Counted from the stretch's first letter, positions 45,134 through 54,910 are shown. The stretch is DNA of 64,000 bases from Nesterenkonia sandarakina (GCF_003003175.1 NZ_PVTY01000002.1:100170-164169), one strand, 5' to 3'. Notes: a model not told the origin generated them from the letters alone. A program made the numbers and translations.

Positions 45134-47074
45134 TCAGCCGTCGATCACGGCGACCAGCTCGTCGAGGAACCCGCCGAAGTCGGTGCCTCGGCGCAGGATC
45201 CGCTGCAGCGACTCGCGTTCGCTGAGCACCTCGATGAGCTGTTCGAAGATGGTCTGGAACGCATCGCGCTCTGACTCGGAGAACGCCGCCAGGGCCACGA
45301 CCTGGATGCGACCCTCGCCCCAGCGGATCGATCCCTCGGCGATCCCGATGGAGAGCGCCGTGCGTCGGGCCGTCATGGTCAGCGCGTGGGGGACCGCGAG
45401 CGACTCGGTGAACGCGGTGGAGGAGAGGCGTTCGCGCTCGATGGTGCCCAGCACATAGTCCTCATCGATGACGCCCTCGGCCAGGAGCGGAGCGCTGAGC
45501 TGGCGGATCGCATCCTCCTCATCCTTGGCCTTGAGCGGGCGGATGAAGGCCTGGGGGCTGAAGTACCGCTCGAGCTCTCCGCGCAGTCGGGTGAGCCGGC
45601 GGGCGCGACGACGCTTCGACGCCACCGCGGCGATGCGCTGCATGTCGGCGTCGGTGATGAACGGTGCCAGCTGCACCGTGCGCTCATCGGGCACCGGGGG
45701 TTCGATCGTGGTCAGCACCAGATCGGTGTCCATCCCGGCCCAGTCAGGATCCGTCCGGGTCTCCACCGCGGTCACCTCGATGCCCGGGCCGAGTGATTCA
45801 TCCAGCCGTGAGCGCAGCAGATCGTGCAGCTCGTAGTAGCCGGGACAGACGATGGTCGCGGTCAGCGCGGCGTCCGCGCGACGGCTGCGCTCGAGCCGGC
45901 CGCCCACATGCATGGCGATATAGGCGATCTCATCCTCACGGATCAGCACGTCCAGCTGTTCGGAGATGTCACTGGCGATGGAGACCGCGACCTGGAAGAT
46001 CATCGGATAGGTCGATTTCAGCGACTTGGTCAGCGGGTTGCGGGAGAATGCCTGCTCCCGAGCCCGGTGGACCAGGTTCTGCACGTGCAGGCTCAGCCGC
46101 CGGATGAAGTCCGCGTGAGCGATGTCGACCAGATACTCCTGGGCGGCGTGGCCCACGGCGCGGATCACCGCCCGTTCCACCTCGGCGTCCAGCGGCACCT
46201 CGGTGCCTGCGCTGCCGTCCGAGGCGACCACCCGGGTCAGCACCAGCGAGGCCAGGTGCTGCAGGTCGCCCTGGCCCAGACTCACCCCGAAATGCTCCGA
46301 GGCCAGCTTCCCGACGACGCCGGCGAGCCGCTCCTGCTGGGCGCTGGGCTGCAGATGGGTGCCCTCCAGGGGATGGCCGTGGCTGACCCGATCTGCGGCG
46401 ATGGCCACGTGCAGGACCACATCCGCGGAGGCGAACTCGTTGACGTAATAGCCCTGCTCGGCCAGCTGTGCCGCCAGCTCCCGCTTGAACGGGCCGAAGG
46501 CCTCAGCCTCCAGGGAGCCCAGCCCCGCGGCGCGGCGCAGGCCCTCGCCGTCGAAGGAGCCATGCTCCATCTCCTCGTGGGCGAGCTTGGAGACCAGCCG
46601 CCGTTGGGCGAGCTCATCGCCGACCAGCAGCGCGCGCGAGCCTGAGCGTTGGATGGTGTTGCCGGTGTCCGCCAGCAGCTCGCGGACCCGGACCAGATCG
46701 GCCTCCACCGTGGCCATGGAGACGTAGAGGCGCTCCGCAGTGCGGCGCAGGTCGACCCCGTTCTGGGCCTCAAGCAGCTCATGCACCAGGCCGTGGAGCC
46801 GGTCCCGGGTCGACGCGCGGCCGGAGTCGCTGCGCAGCGTCGCCAGCGCGGCCCGGTCCGCCCGGTACCCGGCGGGCCCGGATTCGATCAGAGCCGTCTG
46901 GGAGTCAGCCGCAGGAGCTCCGACGGGGACGCGTGCGTTCAGCTGCGCGATGTAGGACCTGACGCTGCGCGGGGTCACCCCGAGCAGGTCCGCCAGTGAG
47001 CCGGCGGTGATCCACCCGGGTTCACGCAGGAGCAGATTGATCAGCTGCTCCTGGCGTCTGCTCATCCGGTCCAC
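45134..47074 (-). CDS. mtlR: PRD-containing transcriptional activator, MtlR type
   Basis: Activator of the mannitol genes, controlled by PTS phosphorylation. The 646-residue protein has an N-terminal HTH (about 5-60: LADLLGVTPRSVRSYIAQL) and a second winged-helix-like part, two PRD domains (first around residues 190-290 with DVVLHVAIAADRVSHGHPL; second around 300-405 with IREDEIAYIAMHVGG), an EIIB-like part (TATIVCPGYYELHDLLRSR), and an EIIA domain at the C terminus with the active-site motif ESLAVPHALT. The start GTG 47074 has TAAGGT exactly 6 nt upstream; TTG 47080 and ATG 47065 are alternatives. Divergent from the mannitol operon. Confidence 0.88.
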   Translation of the reverse strand: MDRMSRRQEQLINLLLREPGWITAGSLADLLGVTPRSVRSYIAQLNARVPVGAPAADSQTALIESGPAGYRADRAALATLRSDSGRASTRDRLHGLVHELLEAQNGVDLRRTAERLYVSMATVEADLVRVRELLADTGNTIQRSGSRALLVGDELAQRRLVSKLAHEEMEHGSFDGEGLRRAAGLGSLEAEAFGPFKRELAAQLAEQGYYVNEFASADVVLHVAIAADRVSHGHPLEGTHLQPSAQQERLAGVVGKLASEHFGVSLGQGDLQHLASLVLTRVVASDGSAGTEVPLDAEVERAVIRAVGHAAQEYLVDIAHADFIRRLSLHVQNLVHRAREQAFSRNPLTKSLKSTYPMIFQVAVSIASDISEQLDVLIREDEIAYIAMHVGGRLERSRRADAALTATIVCPGYYELHDLLRSRLDESLGPGIEVTAVETRTDPDWAGMDTDLVLTTIEPPVPDERTVQLAPFITDADMQRIAAVASKRRRARRLTRLRGELERYFSPQAFIRPLKAKDEEDAIRQLSAPLLAEGVIDEDYVLGTIERERLSSTAFTESLAVPHALTMTARRTALSIGIAEGSIRWGEGRIQVVALAAFSESERDAFQTIFEQLIEVLSERESLQRILRRGTDFGGFLDELVAVIDG

Positions 47075-47080
47075 GCTCAA

Positions 47081-47204
47081 ACCTTACCGGGCAGCCACAT
47101 GGCGCGGGCGGTTTTTCCTCCCGGGCGGAAAGAACTCTCGGCCCCAGGCCGGTGCGATGTGCCCTGAATCACTGCACAATCAACTAGGAAGGAGTGTGAG
47201 ATCA
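47081..47204. promoter_or_regulatory. Divergent mtlR / mannitol operon control region
   Basis: On the minus strand TAAGGT (47086-47081) is the -10 element of a leaderless mtlR. In the middle lies the palindrome TTTCCTCCCGGGCGGAAA (47114-47131), an 18-bp inverted repeat with a single mismatched pair, a good candidate for the MtlR operator. CACAAT at 47175-47180 could be the -10 element for the plus strand. Confidence 0.5.
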
Positions 47205-47552
47205 ATGGAGATCCTGGTGGTCTGTGGTGCTGGCGCGTCCAGCACCTTCGTGGCCCAGCGCCTGCAGAAGGCGATGCGCCGCGCCGGCGTGCCCCACGGG
47301 GTGCGCGCAGGAAACCAGGCCTCGCTGCTGCATGATCTCGACTCCGCAGATCTGATCCTCCTGGGCCCGCATCTGGCGGACTCGTTGGAGGACATCGAAG
47401 GACTCACCGCGCCGGCAGGCACCACGGTGAGACTGCTTCCCGCAGACATCTATACCGACCTTGAGGGCACCAGCGCCTTGGCGCTGATCCTCGAGGCTCT
47501 CCCCATGCCCGACGCGGCTGCCGCCGCATCAACCCGAAAGGGACTCTCATGA
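47205..47552 (+). CDS. PTS EIIB component, lactose/cellobiose (chitobiose) type, orphan
   Basis: The 115-residue product has the EIIB phospho-cysteine loop at the start: MEILVVCGAGASSTFVAQRL (Cys7), followed by alternating strands and helices (DLILLGPHLADSLEDI, TTVRLLPADIYTDL). This fits the small Lac-family EIIB proteins. No EIIA or EIIC partner of the Lac family is encoded nearby, although it is the first gene of the mannitol operon. It might serve as a phosphate relay or have a regulatory role. SD AAGGAG lies 11 nt before the ATG. It overlaps ptsH by 4 nt. Confidence 0.75.
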   Translation: MEILVVCGAGASSTFVAQRLQKAMRRAGVPHGVRAGNQASLLHDLDSADLILLGPHLADSLEDIEGLTAPAGTTVRLLPADIYTDLEGTSALALILEALPMPDAAAAASTRKGLS

Positions 47553-47821
47553 GCTCAACTCGCACTGTCACCGTCGCTTCCTCCCAGGGGCTGCACGCAC
47601 GTCCGGCCAAGCTGTTCGTGGAGGCAGCCCAGGCCTCCGGCGCGCAGGTGACGATCGCCAAGGGTGAGAAGTCCGTCAACGCGGCCAGCATCCTCGGAGT
47701 GCTCTCCCTCGGCGTGGAGAAGGACGACCAGGTGCTGCTCACCGCCGAGGGCGAGAACGAGGAGCAGACCCTGGACAGCCTGGAGCAGTTCCTCACCACC
47801 GACCACGACAGCGCCTCCTGA
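47549..47821 (+). CDS. ptsH: Phosphocarrier protein HPr
   Basis: Phosphate carrier from enzyme I to the EIIA domains. The 90-residue protein has SSQGLHARPAKLF with the active-site His16, and KGEKSVNAASILGVLSLG with the regulatory serine position (Ser47). Its stop overlaps the ATG of the enzyme I gene by one base. The gene sits in a sugar operon instead of a separate ptsHI locus. Confidence 0.94.
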   Translation: MSSTRTVTVASSQGLHARPAKLFVEAAQASGAQVTIAKGEKSVNAASILGVLSLGVEKDDQVLLTAEGENEEQTLDSLEQFLTTDHDSAS

Positions 47822-49479
47822 TGTCGGAGCTCTCCGGAATCGGCGTCGGAAGGGGCATCGCCGCGGGTCCTGTGGCGCGGATGTCCCCTCCGCCGCCAGC
47901 ACCTGCCGATGAAGCCTCCGCGCGCAGCGCGGAGGACGAGACGCAGCGTGTGCAGGTGGCAGTCGCCGAAGTGGCCGCCGAGCTCGAGGCACGCGGTCGC
48001 ACCGCCGGCGGCATGGCGCGCGACGTGCTCGAGGCCCAGGCCATGATGGCCCAGGACCCGACGCTGCACGACGCCGTGGCGACCCGGCTGCAGGCGGGCA
48101 AGACCGGCGAATATGCCGTGCACGAGGCCTTCGCCGAGTTCCGCGCCACGCTCGAAGCGCTCGGCGGCTACCTCGGCGAGCGCGCCTCTGACCTCTCCGA
48201 CGTCTCCCAGCGCGTGATCGCCAGCCTGCGCGGACTGCCCGCCCCAGGAGTCCCCGACCCGGGCCACCCGTTCATCCTGGTGGCCGAGGACCTGGCACCG
48301 GCGGACACCGCGCTGCTGAACCTCGACCAGGTCCAGGCCCTGGTGACCATCCAGGGCGGACCCACCTCGCACACCGCGATCCTGGCCCGGGAGAAGTCCA
48401 TCACCGCCATCGTCGGCGTCGCCGAGGCGGAGAGCCTGACCGAGGGCCAGCAGGTCATCGTCGATGCCGGAGCCGGCACGGTCATCACCGACCCCACCCA
48501 GGAACAGCTCGACGAGGCCGAGGCCCGCCGCGCGGCCCATGAGGCGGAGGCCGCAGCCCCGATCACCCCCGGCGCCCTGGCGGACGGGACCGCCGTGCCG
48601 CTGCTGGCGAACCTCGGTTCGGCCAAGAGCACCGACAAGGCCGTGGCGCTGGGCGCCGAGGGCGTGGGACTCTTCCGCACCGAGTTCCTCTTCCTCAGCG
48701 CCGACGAGGCCCCGTCGGTGGACGAGCAACGCCAGGCCTACCAGTCGGTGCTCGAGGCGTTCCCAGGGCAGAAGGTCGTGGTCCGGGCGCTCGACGCCGG
48801 CGCCGACAAGCCGCTGAGCTTCCTCAACGATGCACCCGAGGAGAACCCGGCGCTGGGTCTGCGCGGCCTGCGCGCGCTGATGGCCAACGAGCAGATCCTC
48901 ACGGACCAGCTCACGGCGCTGGCTCAGGCGCAGGAGAACACCGAGGCCGACGTCTGGGTCATGGCTCCGATGGTCTCCACCGTGGAGGAGGCCGAGGCGT
49001 TCACCGCACTGGCCAAGGAGCACGGGCTGGCGACCGCAGGAGTCATGGTGGAGGTCCCCTCCATCGCGCTGATGGCCGACGAGCTGCTCACCCGCACCGA
49101 CTTCGCCTCCATCGGCACCAACGACCTGACCCAGTACACGATGGCGGCCGACCGTCTGCTCGGATCCGTGGCGTCCCTCCAGGACCCATGGCACCCCGCA
49201 GTGCTGCGGCTGATCCGTGAGGTCGGCGCCGCCGGGATCGCCTCAGGCAAGCCGGTCGGAGTCTGCGGCGAGGCCGCAGCGGACCCGCTGCTCGCCGTCG
49301 TCCTGGTCGGACTCGGTGTGAACACGCTGTCCATGTCTCCGGCCGCGCTCGCCGATGTGCGGGCCGAGCTGAAGCTGCACACCGTGGAGGAGGCGCGCAG
49401 CATCGCAGCCGCCGCGCTGACCGCCGCCACGGCGACACAGGCACGCGAGGCGGCGCAGGGGGCCGCGCAGAAGTCCTGA
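47821..49479 (+). CDS. ptsI: PTS enzyme I (PEP-protein phosphotransferase)
   Basis: Starts the PTS chain by taking phosphate from PEP. The 552-residue product has the phosphohistidine region GGPTSHTAILAREKSITAIVG (about 180-200), the PEP-binding domain with GVGLFRTEFLFL and PMVSTVEEAEAF, the IGTNDLTQYTMAADR segment, and GVCGEAAADP with the catalytic cysteine. Slightly shorter than E. coli EI (575). An Ala/Gln-rich tail ends the protein. Confidence 0.95.
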   Translation: MSELSGIGVGRGIAAGPVARMSPPPPAPADEASARSAEDETQRVQVAVAEVAAELEARGRTAGGMARDVLEAQAMMAQDPTLHDAVATRLQAGKTGEYAVHEAFAEFRATLEALGGYLGERASDLSDVSQRVIASLRGLPAPGVPDPGHPFILVAEDLAPADTALLNLDQVQALVTIQGGPTSHTAILAREKSITAIVGVAEAESLTEGQQVIVDAGAGTVITDPTQEQLDEAEARRAAHEAEAAAPITPGALADGTAVPLLANLGSAKSTDKAVALGAEGVGLFRTEFLFLSADEAPSVDEQRQAYQSVLEAFPGQKVVVRALDAGADKPLSFLNDAPEENPALGLRGLRALMANEQILTDQLTALAQAQENTEADVWVMAPMVSTVEEAEAFTALAKEHGLATAGVMVEVPSIALMADELLTRTDFASIGTNDLTQYTMAADRLLGSVASLQDPWHPAVLRLIREVGAAGIASGKPVGVCGEAAADPLLAVVLVGLGVNTLSMSPAALADVRAELKLHTVEEARSIAAAALTAATATQAREAAQGAAQKS

Positions 49480-49624
49480 ACCGCCGCGTGCGCAGAACCG
49501 ACGCAACACCTGAAGTGCAACTGAATCACCTCATGAATCACTGAAACAGGTCCCCCTTCCGGGACCGTCACCTTCGACGCACCCGCTGAGGGGCGCCGCA
49601 CCATCACAAGAAAGAGGCTCCGTC

Positions 49625-51661
49625 ATGACAACGGTGTCAGCTGAGACGAAGAATCAGGGCGGCGCGCGAGTAGCCGTCCAGCGATTCGGCTCGTTCCTAT
49701 CGGGCATGATCATGCCCAACATCCCGGCCCTGATCGCGTGGGGCATCATCACCGCGCTGTTCATCGACGTCGGCCCCTTCCCGAACGAGGGCCTGGCCAC
49801 GATCGTCGGACCGATGATCCACTACCTGCTCCCGATCCTGATCGCCATGCAGGGTGGCCGGATGATCTATGAGACCCGCGGTGCGGTGGTCGGCGCGATC
49901 GCCACCATGGGTGTGATCGCCGGGTCCGACTGGATCGTCGCGCAGTTCAACGCCGGCCTCGCCGAGGGCGCCGACGAGCTTGGTCAGGTGCACATGTTCA
50001 TCGGTGCGATGATCATGGGCCCGCTGGGCGCCTACGCGATCAAGGCGCTGGACGGTCTGTGGGAGGGCAAGATCAAGTCCGGCTTCGAGATGCTGGTCAA
50101 CATGTTCTCCGCCGGCATCGGCGGATTCCTGCTCGCCCTCGCCGGCTTCTACTGGCTCGCCCCGGTGATCAACGCGCTCATGGACGTCATGGGCACCGCC
50201 GTGCGCTGGCTCATCGAGACCAACCTGCTGCCGCTGACCTCGGTCATCATCGAGCCCGCGAAGGTCTTCTTCCTCAACAACGCCATCAACCACGGCGTGC
50301 TGACCCCGCTGGGCATCGCCGACGCCGCCGAGAACGGCAAGTCGATCCTCTTCCTGCTCGAAGCCAACCCCGGTCCGGGCCTGGGCGTGCTGCTGGCGTT
50401 CACCGTCTTCGGCACCGGCGTCGCACGGGCCACGGCTCCGGGCGCGATCCTCATCCAGTTCCTCGGCGGCATCCACGAGGTCTACTTCCCCTACGTGCTG
50501 ATGAAGCCGGCTCTGCTGCTGGCGGTCGTCGCTGGCGGCGCCACCGGCGTGGGCACCAACATGGTCTTCGACGCCGGCCTGCGCGCCCCGGCTGCGCCGG
50601 GTTCCATCTTCGCGATCATGCTGCAGACGGCCTCGGACTCCTATGTCGGCGTCATCCTCTCGGTGATCCTCTCCGCAGGCGTGACCTTCGCCGTGGCCGC
50701 GGTCATCCTGCTCTCCAGCCGCAAGCGCGATCTCGCGGCGACCGAGGACAGCTTCTCCGCCGCAGTGGCCAAGACCGAGGCGAACAAGGGCAAGTCCTCC
50801 TCGCACCTGGCGAACCTCTCCTCCGCGACCCAGGTCCCGGCGCAGAAGATCACCAACGTGATCTTCGCCTGCGACGCCGGCATGGGCTCCTCCGCGATGG
50901 GCGCCTCGGTGCTGCGCAAGAAGATCGTCGGCGCCGGCATCGAGGGCGTGACGGTCACCAACAAGGCCGTCGCCTCGCTTCCCGGCAACGCTGATCTGGT
51001 CATCACCCAGCAGCAGCTCACGGATCGGGCCCGGGCCAAGGAGCCGCAGGCGGTGCACGTCTCCGTGGACAGCTTCATGAACGCCCCGGAGTACGACGAC
51101 GTCGTCACGCTGATCCGCGAGAGCGAATTCAAGGCCGCGGGCTCCGGCTCCGGCGCTGACGGCACCGCGGATTCCAGAGACTCCTCCGCAGGGGGCGTCG
51201 CCACGGACACCCGGGTGCGCAGCGACTCGCAGATCCTGACCCGCTCGCAGGTCCGGATCCACTCCGCTTCGGCCACCCAGGATGAGGCGCTCACCGAGGC
51301 CGCCGAGATCCTCGGCGCCGCCGGAGCTGTCACCGGGGAGTACCTCTCCGCCATGAAGGAGCGCGAGGCCACGGTCTCCACCTACATGGGCAACGAGCTC
51401 GCCATCCCACACGGCACCAACGACGCCAAGGCAGCTGTTCTGGCCTCGGCCCTGTCGGTGACCCGCTACGACGGCGGCGTGGACTGGTCCGGCGAGAAGG
51501 TCACCTTCGTGATCGGCATCGCCGGGGTCGGCGACGAGCACCTGGAGATCCTCTCCAAGATCGCGGAGCTCTTCTCCGACGAGGCAGAGGTCGCCAAGCT
51601 CAAGCGAGCCTCCTCCGAGGAGGAGCTGCTGCGGCTGCTCTCGGCGGTCAACGCCGGCTGA
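49625..51661 (+). CDS. mtlA: Mannitol-specific PTS enzyme EIICBA
   Basis: Imports and phosphorylates mannitol to mannitol-1-phosphate. The 678-residue protein is a full IIC-IIB-IIA fusion: the membrane domain IIC (about 15-370, with IIAMQGGRMIYETRGAVVGAIATMG-type loop and HEVYFPYVLMKP), IIB (about 410-500, phospho-Cys in IIFACDAGMGSSAMG), and IIA (about 535-675, phospho-His in ELAIPHGTNDAK). An acidic Ser/Asp-rich linker joins IIB and IIA. AAGAGG precedes the ATG. HPr and enzyme I are made from the same cluster. Confidence 0.95.
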   Translation: MTTVSAETKNQGGARVAVQRFGSFLSGMIMPNIPALIAWGIITALFIDVGPFPNEGLATIVGPMIHYLLPILIAMQGGRMIYETRGAVVGAIATMGVIAGSDWIVAQFNAGLAEGADELGQVHMFIGAMIMGPLGAYAIKALDGLWEGKIKSGFEMLVNMFSAGIGGFLLALAGFYWLAPVINALMDVMGTAVRWLIETNLLPLTSVIIEPAKVFFLNNAINHGVLTPLGIADAAENGKSILFLLEANPGPGLGVLLAFTVFGTGVARATAPGAILIQFLGGIHEVYFPYVLMKPALLLAVVAGGATGVGTNMVFDAGLRAPAAPGSIFAIMLQTASDSYVGVILSVILSAGVTFAVAAVILLSSRKRDLAATEDSFSAAVAKTEANKGKSSSHLANLSSATQVPAQKITNVIFACDAGMGSSAMGASVLRKKIVGAGIEGVTVTNKAVASLPGNADLVITQQQLTDRARAKEPQAVHVSVDSFMNAPEYDDVVTLIRESEFKAAGSGSGADGTADSRDSSAGGVATDTRVRSDSQILTRSQVRIHSASATQDEALTEAAEILGAAGAVTGEYLSAMKEREATVSTYMGNELAIPHGTNDAKAAVLASALSVTRYDGGVDWSGEKVTFVIGIAGVGDEHLEILSKIAELFSDEAEVAKLKRASSEEELLRLLSAVNAG

Positions 51662-51703
51662 GCCTGAGCTGACACTGGTGCCCTCGGGCACGAGCTGAGC
51701 GAC

Positions 51704-51746
51704 AAGGGGGTGCGTCACGCGGGATCACCCGGTGGCGCACCCCCTT
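51704..51746 (+). terminator. Hairpin between mtlA and mtlD
   Basis: An 11-bp stem AAGGGGGTGCG with a 21-nt loop that itself can pair in part (CAC/GTG), 42 nt after the mtlA stop. It could end the transcript or reduce mtlD expression. Confidence 0.65.
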
Positions 51747-51808
51747 CGGCGCTGTACACACCACTTTTATCCGAGCACACAACTGAGCACTCAATCTTGG
51801 GAGTCAAC

Positions 51809-52951
51809 ATGCTGGCAGTTCATTTCGGTGCGGGAAACATCGGCCGCGGCTTCGTGGGAACCCTCCTGCACGAGGGAGGCTACGAGGTGGTCTTCTCCGA
51901 TGTCGCCGCGCCCCTGGTGGACGCGCTCACGGCAGCGGGCAGCTACACCGTCCACGAGGTCGGAGCCGGTGGCGTCGACCGGGAGGTCACGAACTTCCGG
52001 GCGATCAACAGTGCGGAGAACCCCCAGGCGGTGGCCGCAGAGGTCGCCGCGGCGGATGTGGTCACGACGGCTGTGGGACCTGCCATCTTGAAGTTCATCG
52101 CCCCGCACGTCCTCGCCGGCCTGCTCCAGCGCCCGGCCGACGCGAAGCCGCTGCAGGTGATGGCGTGTGAGAACGCGCTGGGCGCCACCGACACCCTGCG
52201 CGGTCACGTGCAGGAGCTGGCCGGGGACCAGTGGGAGGAGCTCTCCGCCCGGGCAGTCTTCGCCAACACCGCGGTGGACCGGATCGTCCCAGGACAGCCC
52301 ACTGGCGGGGGAGTCGACGTCACCGTGGAGCCGTTCTACGAATGGGCGATCGAAGCAGGCCCCTTCGGCGCAGACCGGCCCAACATCCCGGGTGCCCACT
52401 TCGTGGAGGACCTCGGGCCCTACATCGAGCGCAAGCTCTTCACCGTGAACACCGGTCACGCCGCCGCGGCATACCTGGGCTTCCGGGCCGGGCGCAGCAA
52501 GATCGCTGAGGCGCTGGCCGATGAGACCGTCTTCGCCGGAGTCCGGGCGGCGCTGGAGGAGACCTCCGCACTGCTGGTGGCCAAGCACGGCTTCGCGGCC
52601 GAGGAGATGGCCGCCTATCGGGAGACCATCCTGGAGCGCTTCCGCAATCCGGAGCTGCCCGACACCGTGGACCGGGTGGGCCGGCAGCCGCTGCGCAAGC
52701 TCTCCCGCAACGAACGACTCGTCGGTCCGGCGGTCGAGGCGCAGGAGCGCGGGCTAAGCGTGGAGGGGCTGCTCGCCGTCGTCGAGGCGGCGCTGTACTT
52801 CGAGTCCGCCGCAGATGAGCAGACCCAGCAGCTGCAGCAGCTGCTGGCCGAGCTCGACGCTGACGCGCTGACCACCCAGGTCACCGGGCTGCAGCCGGCA
52901 GATCCGCTCTACAGCAGGGTCCGCGACCTGGTCGCCGCCCGCCAGGGCTGA
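51809..52951 (+). CDS. mtlD: Mannitol-1-phosphate 5-dehydrogenase
   Basis: Oxidises mannitol-1-phosphate to fructose-6-phosphate with NAD+. The 380-residue product begins MLAVHFGAGNIGRGFVG (Rossmann loop), has ACENALGATD, FANTAVDRIVPGQ and the substrate-binding KLFTVNTGHAAAAYLG with the catalytic Lys near its start. ATG 51809 is supported by GGGAG upstream and by the Rossmann loop at the very N terminus; a longer frame from 51710 runs through the hairpin and is not likely. Confidence 0.95.
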   Translation: MLAVHFGAGNIGRGFVGTLLHEGGYEVVFSDVAAPLVDALTAAGSYTVHEVGAGGVDREVTNFRAINSAENPQAVAAEVAAADVVTTAVGPAILKFIAPHVLAGLLQRPADAKPLQVMACENALGATDTLRGHVQELAGDQWEELSARAVFANTAVDRIVPGQPTGGGVDVTVEPFYEWAIEAGPFGADRPNIPGAHFVEDLGPYIERKLFTVNTGHAAAAYLGFRAGRSKIAEALADETVFAGVRAALEETSALLVAKHGFAAEEMAAYRETILERFRNPELPDTVDRVGRQPLRKLSRNERLVGPAVEAQERGLSVEGLLAVVEAALYFESAADEQTQQLQQLLAELDADALTTQVTGLQPADPLYSRVRDLVAARQG

Positions 52952-52973
52952 CCGGACTCGCCGGATATCCGCG

Positions 52974-53002
52974 GGGCCGGCCCACTGTCCAGGGGCCGGC
53001 CC
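52974..53002. terminator. Terminator between mtlD and the carboxylase alpha gene
   Basis: Two copies of the palindrome GGGCCGGCCC (52974-52983 and 52993-53002) with a 9-nt loop pair with each other in a 10-bp stem. The block is a direct as well as an inverted repeat and lies between two convergent genes. Confidence 0.7.
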
Positions 53003-53020
53003 ACTCTCGCGGGGCGGGGC

Positions 53021-54910
53021 TCAGTCGATGATGCTGGCCACGACCTGGCCGGCCGTCACGGTGGAGCCGGCCTTGGCCTTGAGCCCCTTGATCCGGCCAG
53101 ACTTGTGCGCGGTGATCGGCTGTTCCATCTTCATCGCCTCCAGGACCAGCACCAGGTCCCCCTCGGCGACCTTCGACCCGTCCTTCGCGGCCACCTTCAC
53201 GATCGTGCCCTGCATCGGTGAGGTCAGGTCATCGCCGGATATCGCGGCGGCGGAGGTGCTCCGCGCCTTGCGCCGCTTCTTCCCTCCAGCGGGCTTCCCG
53301 CCGACCTTGCCGCCGGCGAGCGCCGCGGGCAGGTTCACCGTGATGCGCTTGCCGTTGACCTCCATCACGACCGACTCGCGCGGTTCCTCGTGGTCATGGG
53401 CCGGGTGGGCCATCAGCGCGTTGTACGGCGGGATCTGGTTGTCGAACTCGGTCTCGATCCACCGGGTGTGCACGCTGAAGCTCTCCGGAGCCGACGCCCG
53501 GCGTCGTGCCAGTCGCTCGGCCGCCTGGGAGACCGCATTGCCGTGCCCGGCGGTCGTCGCGGAACCGGACCCGCCGGCGGTGGACTGGCTCGGGCTGCGC
53601 AGCGCGAGCTCCGGGGCGAAGGCCGGGTCTTCGAGCACCGCGCGGTGGAAGGGGAGCACGGTCGGCATGCCCTCGACCTTCATCTCCTTGAGCGCGCGCC
53701 GGGCCCGGCGCAGCGCCTGCTCCCGGGTGGCGCCGGTGATGATGACCTTCGCGATCATCGAGTCGAATGCTCCGGAGATGGTCTCACCGGCGTGGACGCC
53801 GGAGTCCACCCGGACCCCGGGTCCGTGCGGCAGGTCGAAGGTCTCCAGAGTGCCCGGTGCCGGCATGAAGTTCCGGCCCGGGTCCTCGCCGTTGATCCGG
53901 AACTCGATGCTGTGCCCGCGGATCTCGGGATCCTCATAGCCCAGCCGCTCGCCGCGGGCGATCCGGAACTGTTCGCGGACCAGGTCGAGGCCGGTGACCT
54001 CCTCGGAGACCGGGTGCTCGACCTGCAGCCGGGTGTTGACCTCGAGGAAGCTGATGGTGCCGTCCTGACCGATGAGGAACTCACAGGTGCCGGCGCCGAC
54101 GTAGCCCGCCTCGCGCATGATGGCCTTGGAGGAGCGGTAGAGCTGCCGGTTCTGCGCCCGGGTCAGGAACGGGGCGGGGGCCTCCTCGACGAGCTTCTGG
54201 TTGCGCCGCTGCAGCGAGCAGTCGCGGGTGGAGACGACGACGACGTTGCCGTGCTCATCCGCCAGGCACTGGGTCTCGACATGGCGCGGGGAGTCCAGGA
54301 AGCGTTCGATGAAGCATTCGCCGCGACCGAAGGCGGAGACCGCCTCGCGCACCGCGGACTCGAAGAGCTCGGCGATCTCGTCGTGTTCGCGGACCACCTT
54401 GATGCCGCGCCCGCCGCCGCCGTAGGCAGCCTTGATGGCGAGTGGGAGGCCCTGCTTCTCGGCGAAGCGCATGACCTCCTTGGCGTCCTTGACCGGTTCC
54501 TTGGTCCCCGGTGCCAGCGGTGCGCCGACCCGTTCGGCGAGCTGCCGTGCGGAGACCTTGTCTCCGAGGGTCTCGATGGCTTTGGGCGAGGGCCCGATCC
54601 AGGTCAGGCGCGCGTCGATCACGGCCTGGGCGAACTCCGCGTTCTCGGAGAGGAACCCGTAGCCCGGGTGCACCGCGTCGGCGCCGGTGGCGCGGGCTGC
54701 GGCGAGGATCTTCGGGATGCTCAGGTAGCTGTCCGCGGCGGTGGCGCCGCCGAGGGCGTAGGCCTCATCGGCCATGCGCACATGCACCGAGTCACGGTCC
54801 GGGTCGGCATAGACGGCGACGGTGGCCAGCCCCTCATCCTGGGCGGCGCGGATCACGCGGACGGCGATCTCGCCGCGGTTTGCGATCAGGACCTTGGTGA
54901 ACTCGGTCAT
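53021..54910 (-). CDS. Acyl-CoA carboxylase alpha subunit (biotin carboxylase + biotin carrier)
   Basis: Carboxylates its biotin with ATP and bicarbonate for acetyl- or propionyl-CoA carboxylation (AccA3 type of actinobacteria). The 629-residue product begins [20 protein letters not shown], has the ATP-grasp loop [44 protein letters not shown], and at the end the biotinyl motif LEAMKMEQP (lysine target). The linker has a Lys/Gly-rich stretch. ATG 54910 has GAGAGAGG upstream. Together with the beta and epsilon genes just upstream it forms the enzyme. Confidence 0.93.
   Translation of the reverse strand: MTEFTKVLIANRGEIAVRVIRAAQDEGLATVAVYADPDRDSVHVRMADEAYALGGATAADSYLSIPKILAAARATGADAVHPGYGFLSENAEFAQAVIDARLTWIGPSPKAIETLGDKVSARQLAERVGAPLAPGTKEPVKDAKEVMRFAEKQGLPLAIKAAYGGGGRGIKVVREHDEIAELFESAVREAVSAFGRGECFIERFLDSPRHVETQCLADEHGNVVVVSTRDCSLQRRNQKLVEEAPAPFLTRAQNRQLYRSSKAIMREAGYVGAGTCEFLIGQDGTISFLEVNTRLQVEHPVSEEVTGLDLVREQFRIARGERLGYEDPEIRGHSIEFRINGEDPGRNFMPAPGTLETFDLPHGPGVRVDSGVHAGETISGAFDSMIAKVIITGATREQALRRARRALKEMKVEGMPTVLPFHRAVLEDPAFAPELALRSPSQSTAGGSGSATTAGHGNAVSQAAERLARRRASAPESFSVHTRWIETEFDNQIPPYNALMAHPAHDHEEPRESVVMEVNGKRITVNLPAALAGGKVGGKPAGGKKRRKARSTSAAAISGDDLTSPMQGTIVKVAAKDGSKVAEGDLVLVLEAMKMEQPITAHKSGRIKGLKAKAGSTVTAGQVVASIID

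Noticed and set aside
47404-49194. 596-residue minus-strand ORF opposite ptsI
   Set aside because: Shadow of HPr and enzyme I; no domain pattern.
49697-51718. 673-residue minus-strand ORF opposite mtlA
   Set aside because: Shadow frame with Gly/Asp/His-rich noise.
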